This document shows positions 1-6,640 of a stretch of DNA of 64,000 nt, one piece after another; position 1 is the first letter of the stretch, and each line of letters opens with the position of its first letter. This DNA comes from Rickettsia typhi. GTDB lineage: Bacteria > Pseudomonadota > Alphaproteobacteria > Rickettsiales > Deianiraeaceae. Location of the stretch: contig CAMDBF010000002.1 of assembly GCA_945889175.1 (NCBI GenBank), forward strand, positions 1 to 64,000, in the 5' to 3' direction. The notes under the pieces were generated by a model, which searched no databases, was not told the DNA's origin, and was given only the letters and a program-made list of their open reading frames with translations. The position numbers and the translations under genes are program-made.

Positions 1-59
1 TAAGGCTCGCACGCCACCCCCCCATGCTTGCCAAAGGCAAGCTGGCGTGGCGAGCCTAA
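1..59. repeat. GC-rich hairpin element
   Basis: Nested inverted repeat. Outer arms at 1-16 and 43-59 pair with one bulge (AGGCTCGC / GCGAGCCT at their cores). An inner perfect 7-bp stem GCTTGCC/GGCAAGC lies at 26-32 and 36-42. It is far richer in GC than its surroundings and is non-coding. It may continue beyond the left window edge. It belongs to the general class of GC-rich palindromes also seen at 6361-6413 and 59523-59590. Confidence 0.7.
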
Positions 60-307
60 AGAAGGAAGGACAGTAGTGGATAATTTATTTACTTGCATTA
101 TAAGTATGGCTTTTTGGTAGATGTTGATTTGGGTTATGGAAGAGGTCTATTGTTAAAAAACTTAATGATGATAGAATTACGGCTTGACCTAATGCAGTAA
201 AATCAAAAAATTTATAAAAATTTATATTGAGATTCATTATAAAGCTACAGAATATTACAAAACAAGGTTCATATTTGAAATTTGTTTTGTAATTATATCT
301 ATCAGTT
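60..307. other. Intergenic region with dispersed repeat
   Basis: No gene was seen here. Bases 101-157 form a diverged repeat of 59816-59872; both share the core TGGAAGAGGTCT followed by TTGTTAA. In each case the repeat lies at the 3' side of a minus-strand gene (ribD here, lipA there). No intrinsic terminator is clear. Confidence 0.5.
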
Positions 308-1327
308 CTATTCCTTTAGTTTTTTGTATTCAAGTAAAATATCGTCTTTAATTTGATGAGTAGAGAGTAGATTAAATTTTCTTGCAACAATAAGACTATC
401 TATATTTACATCGCCAATACTACTAAGTCCTTTGCCACCTATAAATAAAGGAGACTTAATGATAATAACCCTATCAACAAAGTTACTTTTAATAAAACTA
501 GTCCACACTGCAGATCCACCCTCGATAAGTAGACTATTTACACCCTTTAGATATATTTGCCTTAGGGCTGTTGTTATATCACCTTTTATCAATGTAAAGC
601 CATTCTTAACCTCTTGCAACGAAGAACTTAAAACAAACTTTGTGGGTGAAAAAGCGGCTAAACCATTAACTCTGCAGTCAAGCTTTGGCTCGTCTTTAAG
701 ATAGGTGCCAGAGCCTATTAAAATTCCATCGTAAAACGAGCGTGAAAAATTTGTATAAAGTCTAGTTTCCTCGTGGCTAATCCATTTACTCTCACCGCTT
801 GCAGTTGCAATTTTACCATCAAGAGAGCTTGCAATCTTAAGTGTAACGAATGGTCTTTGGTTTTGCCTTGCAAAAAAATACTCTTTATAAAGCAAATTTG
901 TCGTACATTCTTGCATTATGCCATTTTCGATTAAAATATTTGCACTTTTTATAGCTGCAATGCCACGCCCCATCATTCTTTCGTCTTTATCGAAAGAAGA
1001 AACAAAAATCTTATCAAAAAAACCACTCTCAATAATAGCCTTGGTGCAAGGGGGAGTCTGTCCGTAGTGAACACAAGGTTCTAAGGTTACAAAAAGCTTT
1101 AATTTACCCAAGGGTTTAATGTTCTTTTTTTTTAAAGCTTCAATTAAATTTTGCTCAGCATGAGGCCTTCCATTTGGAGATGTTGTTGCAATTTCGATAA
1201 TCTGCCAATGTGCATCAGTAGCTATAGCACAAACCATAGGGTTTGGGCCAGACATACCCATTTTAGACTTCGCACATCGTATTGCGTTTAGCATAATGGC
1301 ATTAATCTTTGCAGAATCATTAAGCAT
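308..1327 (-). CDS. ribD: Bifunctional riboflavin biosynthesis protein RibD
   Basis: RibD carries out two early steps of riboflavin synthesis in the cytoplasm: deamination of the pyrimidine made from GTP, then NADPH-dependent reduction of its ribosyl chain. The N-terminal deaminase half shows the zinc site: HAEQ near residue 56, then PC-x(6)-PPC within EPCVHYGQTPPCTKAI. The C-terminal reductase half shows KIASSLDGKIA, DGILIGSGTYLKDEP and LLIEGGS. At 339 residues it is slightly shorter than the E. coli enzyme (367). It is the last gene of a minus-strand run and starts 12 bases after holA ends. It stops with TAG. A second ATG eleven codons in is an alternative start. No FMN riboswitch is possible immediately upstream because holA abuts it. 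Confidence 0.95.
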   Translation of the reverse strand: MLNDSAKINAIMLNAIRCAKSKMGMSGPNPMVCAIATDAHWQIIEIATTSPNGRPHAEQNLIEALKKKNIKPLGKLKLFVTLEPCVHYGQTPPCTKAIIESGFFDKIFVSSFDKDERMMGRGIAAIKSANILIENGIMQECTTNLLYKEYFFARQNQRPFVTLKIASSLDGKIATASGESKWISHEETRLYTNFSRSFYDGILIGSGTYLKDEPKLDCRVNGLAAFSPTKFVLSSSLQEVKNGFTLIKGDITTALRQIYLKGVNSLLIEGGSAVWTSFIKSNFVDRVIIIKSPLFIGGKGLSSIGDVNIDSLIVARKFNLLSTHQIKDDILLEYKKLKE

Positions 1328-1339
1328 ATAATCTTGGGG

Positions 1340-2353
1340 CTATTTGTATAGACAGAATTTTAAAAACAGATTGGTAATTAATTCTTTTGCAAATTTTCCG
1401 TGTTGTCTAGAAGAAATTTCCACCTCTTGGAGCTCTTTTAAAAATACATCAATTTTTTTGAGTGTCCAGTAGTTAAGCTGCTGTTTTAACATTGGCATTT
1501 TAATGAACAAAAACTTATTTTTTTGACACTCTTTTTTCAACTCATCCTCTGCACTTACTTCATTGTTTCTTGCAGAGAGTAATAAGTTTTTTAAAAACAA
1601 GGCATCTCTTTTTACAAAAGGCAAAAGGGATGCGAAGGATTCGTTTGTGGCCTCAAGTCGTGAAAGTATTTTTATTGTCTCTTCTGGCTTCATGATAAGC
1701 AAATAATCACTTTGTGCAAAAACATTTTGCTCAACGCCGTCACTAATCAATTGCCTTGCATCCTCTAGTTCGATTGATTTTTCATCTATTTTGTAAGTCA
1801 TTAGCTTGTCAATTTCCATTATCATGTTCATTCTGTTACCCTTGCATGAGGCCGATATAAAAGACAAGGCTTCGCCGCTACATGTATAGCCATTATGTTT
1901 GAATTGATTTAATGCAATAGTTTGTAAGTCCTGCTCGGTATCCGCGTAGCAAGTGATAATTGCAATATTGGGAGAGTCTTCGAGTTTTTTAGCCTTAGAT
2001 TTTAAGCCCTCGTTAAAACAAAAAATTCCAAGACAAGCATCTTCAGCTTTGCCATTAAAATTATTAATGGAGTCAAAGTCTCCAGCTTTTAAATTAAAAA
2101 AATATACAAGTTTTTTGCTCGCAAACATCGACTGAGTGGAAAGTTCTACATCAATGACTCTTGAATCTCCAAGTTCATCCATGTTAAATCTTAAAACCTC
2201 AATGTCTGGATGAATACTTTTACAGAAGCCTTCAAAACTGCTAGCTATTGATTTGATCTTACCCCCTTCTTCGCCGTCTAAAACCAAAATGTTAATTTGA
2301 CCAGACTGAACAAGCTTAAAGATGTTTTGAGTTTGATTGTGAAAAAACTTCAT
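1340..2353 (-). CDS. holA: DNA polymerase III subunit delta (HolA)
   Basis: Delta is the clamp-loader subunit that opens the beta clamp during DNA replication. The 337-residue length fits the family. The start (FHNQTQNIFKLVQSGQ, then ILVLDGEEGGK) matches the divergent AAA+ fold of HolA, where the P-loop is degenerate. The SASCKGNRMNMIMEIDKL segment matches the 'gN...l..EieKL' helix typical of delta subunits. The gene lies 7 bases downstream of the PerM-type permease and 12 bases upstream of ribD, so all three are probably co-transcribed. The family is poorly conserved, so the call rests on length and these two regions. Confidence 0.85.
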   Translation of the reverse strand: MKFFHNQTQNIFKLVQSGQINILVLDGEEGGKIKSIASSFEGFCKSIHPDIEVLRFNMDELGDSRVIDVELSTQSMFASKKLVYFFNLKAGDFDSINNFNGKAEDACLGIFCFNEGLKSKAKKLEDSPNIAIITCYADTEQDLQTIALNQFKHNGYTCSGEALSFISASCKGNRMNMIMEIDKLMTYKIDEKSIELEDARQLISDGVEQNVFAQSDYLLIMKPEETIKILSRLEATNESFASLLPFVKRDALFLKNLLLSARNNEVSAEDELKKECQKNKFLFIKMPMLKQQLNYWTLKKIDVFLKELQEVEISSRQHGKFAKELITNLFLKFCLYK

Positions 2354-2360
2354 AGCTTAC

Positions 2361-3449
2361 CTATAAACTATGTTTACTTTGGTAATATTCGCTTGCAAAA
2401 TAAGCCTTTGCAAAAAATTTGATAAGAGTTGCCGTGATAACAGTTAGTGGCATGGCAAAAAATACTCCTAAAAACCCAAATAGCACACCAAAAACTAACA
2501 TGCCAAAAATAATCCATAATGGGTGAACACCTATTTTGCTACTCATAATTCTTGGGGTTAAAAATGATGCGTCAGTTAATTGAACGCTTAAAAAGATTGC
2601 AAGGGTTAAAACAACCATCATAAGGTCTTTAAATTGAAAAGCGGCAATTAAACATCCTATAACAAGCCAAATAAAAAAACCTATATAGGGTATAATTGCA
2701 AATATTCCCGTGCAAAATCCTATCAAAAACCAATAATCAAGTCCTAAAGCTAATAGTCCAGCCGTGTATAAAGAGCTTAAAATCAGTATTAAATAAAACT
2801 GTCCTTTTAAGTAAGAAGTAATACCTGTTTTAATATTGCTTTGAATATCACTAAAATCATCTTTATAGCGATTTGGTATTAGTTTAGAAAAGGCAATGGT
2901 AACCTTACTAAAGTCCTTAAGTAAGTAAAAGCAAAGAATTGGCGTCAATAAAGCCATCGAAACAATGGTTGCTATTTTTTTGCCAGAGCTTATAACCCAG
3001 TTGACGATTTGATTGCTAAAGTTTTGGGAGTAGGTGTTAAATTTATCCATTATAGACTGATTAACGCCATCAATTTGCACTTCCCTTCCAAGGACATCAG
3101 AAAGCCTTTGGTTAAGAATTGGTATAAATTGATTATCAAATTGCTCTATGTAATGAGGAGTTTTTAATACCAAGGATTTAAACTGGGAGTATAAAATTGG
3201 AGTTAGCAAAGTTGCCATTAATAAAAAGGATCCAAAGAAGCCAAGAACAATGATAAGACTTGAGATGTGGCGGGGAATTCCTTTTTTGTCGAACTTTACC
3301 ACTATGCCGTCGAAGCAATAGGCAAATACAAATGACAGAAAGAATGGCATTAATATGCCTTTGACTTTAAAAAATACAATCAGTGTTATTACAATTGCGG
3401 CGGTAAAAACAAAAATTGTTCTAAGCCAAGGCAATAGAGTTTTGTTCAT
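2361..3449 (-). CDS. AI-2E family transporter / PerM-type permease
   Basis: Integral membrane protein of the PF01594 family (PerM, YdiK, TqsA). About seven or eight hydrophobic segments are visible: two near the N terminus (residues 12-50), one at 60-85, then a soluble stretch of about 75 residues, and a C-terminal bundle from about 150 to 350. The C-terminal part contains the family-like segments TPILCFYLLKDFSK, LGLDYWFLIGFCTGI and IPYIGF. Members export small molecules or ions, but the substrate cannot be told from sequence. It lies between rpsT and holA. Confidence 0.85.
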   Translation of the reverse strand: MNKTLLPWLRTIFVFTAAIVITLIVFFKVKGILMPFFLSFVFAYCFDGIVVKFDKKGIPRHISSLIIVLGFFGSFLLMATLLTPILYSQFKSLVLKTPHYIEQFDNQFIPILNQRLSDVLGREVQIDGVNQSIMDKFNTYSQNFSNQIVNWVISSGKKIATIVSMALLTPILCFYLLKDFSKVTIAFSKLIPNRYKDDFSDIQSNIKTGITSYLKGQFYLILILSSLYTAGLLALGLDYWFLIGFCTGIFAIIPYIGFFIWLVIGCLIAAFQFKDLMMVVLTLAIFLSVQLTDASFLTPRIMSSKIGVHPLWIIFGMLVFGVLFGFLGVFFAMPLTVITATLIKFFAKAYFASEYYQSKHSL

Positions 3450-3474
3450 ACCTTGCCCAATTTAATAATTTTTA

Positions 3475-3759
3475 TTAAGCAGATGCTTTTTGGCCATCAA
3501 AAGCAGATTTGATTCTTGCGTAAAGCCTGCTTATTCTACGAGATATTGTGTTGATGTGAAACAATCCTTTGGAGACTGCCTTCATTCCTGTTTTTTCAAA
3601 CAACTTAAGGGCTTGCATAGCTTCGTCCTTACTGCCTTTGGTAATTTGAAGTTCAACTTTTTTAGCGGTTGTTCTAACCTCTGTAATTTTGGATTTGTTT
3701 GCAAGTCTGCGTTTTTCGTTTTGTCTTGCTGCTTTAATAGCAGATGATGTGTTAGCCAT
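3475..3759 (-). CDS. rpsT: 30S ribosomal protein S20 (bS20)
   Basis: Small basic protein that binds 16S rRNA early in 30S assembly. The start MANTSSAIKAARQNEKRR is the classic S20 N terminus, so I place the start at 3759. The open frame extends fifteen codons further upstream (to 3804), but that stretch lacks S20 similarity. The resulting 94 residues match the family (about 87). The rest is a Lys/Arg-rich three-helix bundle ending in SAFDGQKASA. A perfect hairpin lies about 30 bases upstream of the start. Confidence 0.96.
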   Translation of the reverse strand: MANTSSAIKAARQNEKRRLANKSKITEVRTTAKKVELQITKGSKDEAMQALKLFEKTGMKAVSKGLFHINTISRRISRLYARIKSAFDGQKASA

Positions 3760-3789
3760 AATACTAAGTAAATACATTAATAAATGATA

Positions 3790-3809
3790 GCATTGTAAAA
3801 ACACAATGC
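3790..3809. promoter_or_regulatory. Hairpin in the rpsT leader
   Basis: Perfect 7-bp inverted repeat GCATTGT / ACAATGC with a 6-base A-rich loop. It sits 30 bases upstream of the S20 start on the transcribed side. S20 represses its own translation in E. coli, so a leader structure is plausible, but a chance palindrome cannot be excluded. Confidence 0.3.
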
Positions 3810-3939
3810 AGATAAAAAAACTTTAAACCAATTAATGACATTTGTAAAGAAAATAAAAATAAAAAATTAGATAGCCTAGCTAAATAAATATTGACTTTTG
3901 CAATTGTGGATAAATTTTAGAAAATTTATAAATGCACAC

Positions 3940-4887
3940 CTAATAGCCAACTGAGCTTGAGATTATTTGCGAAATGCTAGATGAAATTTGTTGAGCGGCC
4001 TGCTGTTGATTGCCAAGAACCTTAGTTGCTAAAACAAAAAGACTTGTATGGTAATTGATGTAATTTACTTGGTTAGAAAACTCCGACCTTCTTACGCTAC
4101 TATCGTCTTGAGTGAAAGATCTTTTGTCGGTTTCAAAGATAGGCTCTAAAGATTTTTCACTTATTTGCATATCCGAGATTAACAAATAGCTACGGGGTTC
4201 AGTTAATTTTGATGCCATTTCAAAAATAAATCCACCAGCTATTGTGCCGTAAATGATTGCTTGAGGCGTACCTATTGCATAGCCGATGAGGTTTCCCGCT
4301 ATTAATCCGCTTATATCAAAGTCCTTATAAGCATTTATAATACTTGATACCAAGTTTTGCGAACCATTGTTTTTGATATGAATACTATCAGTCATATTCT
4401 CTCTTGTTGTTATTGATATTTTAGCATCACCCTCGGAATATCTAGCATAATTTGCAACATCGTACATTATTTGATTTTTTTTGTGTAAGGCTAAGATTTG
4501 CTTATCTAGTAAAAATGTTGAAAGTTCAGTCGTCCAATAATCTTTTATTAAAGTGAAGTTTTTGCCATCGATGCGATTAAAATTTTTAAAATTTACAATA
4601 ATTTTAAACTCTGCCTCTTCGGGATTATTTGTAATTTCAAAGCCCTTGGCAATTAATAGCCGTCTTGTTTGGTCAAAAGTTAAGTCAAAAGATGTTTGTC
4701 CCGTTGTGTTGTTTTGCACGAAATAGAGTTTTTTGTTTGGGTGGTGAAGTTTTGTAAAGATGCTTGAGGTATATTGCGAATTAACATTCCACTTGCCATA
4801 ATTTACAACATTGACCACGCTTTTGCAAGATGTTAATGTTAGCGGGACTAAGAGAAATATTATGATTTTGATGCAAGCCATTATCAT
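3940..4887 (-). CDS. TraT-like outer membrane lipoprotein
   Basis: Lipoprotein signal peptide: hydrophobic IKIIIFLLVPLTLTSC with the lipobox ending in Cys. The body resembles TraT, the plasmid surface-exclusion and serum-resistance lipoprotein. Similar parts are an early segment (KKLYFVQNNTTGQTSFDL, then an RRLLIAKGFEITNNPEEAEF region), a Gly/Ala-rich putative membrane segment (LIAGNLIGYAIGTPQAIIYG) and a late YLLISDMQISEKS resembling the TraT 'ITDVQIAER' strand. TraT is about 240 residues; this protein is longer at its C terminus. The open frame reaches 4911, overlapping dprA by 17 bases. I prefer ATG at 4887 (or 4881), which gives a compact signal peptide. The likely position is the outer membrane. 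Confidence 0.6.
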   Translation of the reverse strand: MIMACIKIIIFLLVPLTLTSCKSVVNVVNYGKWNVNSQYTSSIFTKLHHPNKKLYFVQNNTTGQTSFDLTFDQTRRLLIAKGFEITNNPEEAEFKIIVNFKNFNRIDGKNFTLIKDYWTTELSTFLLDKQILALHKKNQIMYDVANYARYSEGDAKISITTRENMTDSIHIKNNGSQNLVSSIINAYKDFDISGLIAGNLIGYAIGTPQAIIYGTIAGGFIFEMASKLTEPRSYLLISDMQISEKSLEPIFETDKRSFTQDDSSVRRSEFSNQVNYINYHTSLFVLATKVLGNQQQAAQQISSSISQIISSSVGY

Positions 4888-4894
4888 TTTTAAT

Positions 4895-5992
4895 TTATAA
4901 AGTTCTACCATGGCATTGCTTTTGGTTTTCTATCTCTAAAATGGTACTAACATTAAAAATAGGATGGGCAAGTTTTTTTTCAATCAAAAGATTGCAGCCT
5001 TTTGCAGATAAGTCGTTTGGATTACCAGGTATGGCAAATAGCATTCTGCCCCCGCCTTGTTTAAGAACATTGTAAGCAGTATTCATGCTGCCAGAGCCAG
5101 TGCCAATCATTAGATTAAAATTGTTTTCTTCCTTATGTTTATCAGTCTTGCTGTTGCTTGATTGATTTACCGTATCGCAGTCAAGCGGTTCCTCAGTCGA
5201 TCCTAAATTGATTTGAGAGACTATGGTGTAGTGAGACATGCCGGCTATGATTTTGTTTCTTTCGGGAAAGTTTGTGAAGTTTTTTTTCGCCCTAGCTTGT
5301 TTTGAAGCTGATTTTACACCGATCCATCTTGAGCAATTATGACCCATTGGGTACTCGCTTACAAACAATCCGCCCTTGTCCAAAACTTGTTGATAGAGTT
5401 TTGTATTTGTTTTTGGATAGATGACATCAAGCCCCGTTGCTATTACCTGTATGCAGCCGTAGTCTATTGAGCCTATGCAGGCTGCGGTGTCAACCCCTGT
5501 AGCAAAGCCAGAGACTATGCAAACCCCCCTACTTGCAAGCTCCTTTGCAAAATGCTTTGTAGAATTTATTGAAGCAAGCGAGGCATTGCGTGAGCCTACA
5601 ATTGCAACCTTGGTTTTACTAAGTAGGTCGGTATTGCCTTTAACGCAGATTAGCACTGGAGCAGAGGGAAGTTGTTTTAACAATTCAGGATACCTTGCAT
5701 CGTTAAGGGTAATAATTTGTGCCCCAAAGTTGTTGATTTTTTGTATTTCGTTAATTGCATCCTCCTCGCTAACAATCTCACCCATTAAAGCAAGATCCTC
5801 GACAATTTGGTTAAATGTAGACTCTATAGAATAATTATTTTTAATCCAAGCTTTTTTAAAACTGTTGTTTGTAAGTAAAGATGTTGTTTTTGTTGTTAGC
5901 CAAAGCCTTACCCATTTGATCAAGTCGCTATCGATGATTGCAGATTTGCGAGAATTGGCGTTAAAGCTGGCAAGGTTTGCAGAATCAAACAT
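4895..5992 (-). CDS. dprA: DNA-processing protein DprA (Smf)
   Basis: DprA binds incoming single-stranded DNA and loads RecA during natural transformation. The Rossmann-like domain is clear: VAIVGSRNAS, GVCIVSGFATGVDTAACIGS, VIATGLDVIYPKTN, then FPERNKIIAGMSHYTIV and MLFAIPGNPND. It has two lineage-specific stretches. One is a basic segment (ASKQARAKKNF) before FPERN. The other is an insert of roughly 30-40 polar residues after YTIVSQ, rich in Asn/Ser/Lys/Glu, before the MNTAYNVLKQGGG helix. It is the first gene of the minus-strand run ending at ribD. Total length 365 residues is ordinary for the family. Confidence 0.93.
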   Translation of the reverse strand: MFDSANLASFNANSRKSAIIDSDLIKWVRLWLTTKTTSLLTNNSFKKAWIKNNYSIESTFNQIVEDLALMGEIVSEEDAINEIQKINNFGAQIITLNDARYPELLKQLPSAPVLICVKGNTDLLSKTKVAIVGSRNASLASINSTKHFAKELASRGVCIVSGFATGVDTAACIGSIDYGCIQVIATGLDVIYPKTNTKLYQQVLDKGGLFVSEYPMGHNCSRWIGVKSASKQARAKKNFTNFPERNKIIAGMSHYTIVSQINLGSTEEPLDCDTVNQSSNSKTDKHKEENNFNLMIGTGSGSMNTAYNVLKQGGGRMLFAIPGNPNDLSAKGCNLLIEKKLAHPIFNVSTILEIENQKQCHGRTL

Positions 5993-6307
5993 CTTAATAC
6001 AAATAAATTACAATAAACTACTACTATATATAATTATATTAGATATTATCATAGAAAACAAGAAAATTTTTGATAATTTTACATAGTATTTTGATTATTC
6101 TAACAATGATTAGAATAATACAACTATAAAAAGAATAATATAACAAAATGTATTAATAATGATGTAACATTCCTGTTGTTAAGTTAAATTAACAATTAAA
6201 TTGTTATTTTTATTACTTTATGTCAAGAATATTTTTCAAAAATAAATTAATTGGCAAAGCTACAGCCCTTCTATAAATCTATATTGTTAAACAGACCCCC
6301 CCCTTTA

Positions 6308-6500
6308 ATTCTATTAATCTTAAAAACCATAGCAAAACATAAAGTTATCTTACTAAACTTAACACACACGCCCGCTGCCTTTAGGCAGCTGGGGGCGGGG
6401 GCGTGTGTGTTTAATTGGAATGTCGCTACAGTTTTTTAACCAAAAATTAAATTAATGAAATAGACATTTTATTTTTTTAAAATCAAGAAGATAGAAAGAG
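6308..6500 (+). repeat. Dispersed repeat, copy 1 (no palindrome insert)
   Basis: Homologous, in opposite orientation, to 59377-59653. Shared blocks are a left part (TTCTATTAA ... AACATAAAG ... ACTAAACTTAACACAC), the central hairpin with CACGCCCGCTGCC, then GTGTGTTTAAT, and a right part TTTTTTAAAATCAAGA followed by a diverged A/G-rich tail. This copy lacks the 70-base palindromic element found inside the other copy. Confidence 0.6.
6361..6413. repeat. GC-rich hairpin in dispersed repeat
   Basis: Long imperfect palindrome. Outer arms are AACACACACGCCC and GGGCGTGTGTGTTT; inner arms are GCTGCC / GGCAGC around TTTA. It is strongly GC-rich against an AT-rich surrounding. A related hairpin lies at 59523-59590. 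Confidence 0.75.
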
Positions 6501-6517
6501 GTCTAGTATAAAACATT

Positions 6518-6558
6518 CTCCCCTTTGGGTCGATGCGACAAAGTCGCAGGGGGTGGCT
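6518..6558 (-). repeat. Degenerate palindromic element (KSQAGG type)
   Basis: On the minus strand this reads CCTGCGACTTTGTCGCATC, identical to the left end of the two elements inside the neighbouring gene, followed by a degenerate CCC/GGGG stem. It is a partial, inverted copy lying 80 bases beyond the 3' end of the restriction-modification gene. Confidence 0.65.
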
Positions 6559-6640
6559 TACGAGGTCTTGTTTTGCAAGGAGTTTTGTTTTAAGAAAAAG
6601 AAGGTATTATCATGTAGCTAATATCGTTGTGTAGTTAGGG

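Larger units (their letters stand above)
5993..6640. other. Long intergenic region with palindromes
   Basis: About 650 bases between dprA and the restriction-modification gene with no convincing gene. It contains a dispersed repeat (about 6308-6500), within it a GC-rich hairpin (6361-6413), and a degenerate palindromic element (6518-6558). The rest is very AT-rich. Confidence 0.7.

Noticed and set aside
6251-6439. Short plus-strand frame across the GC-rich hairpin
   Set aside because: It consists of a repeat and AT-rich sequence and has no protein-like composition.
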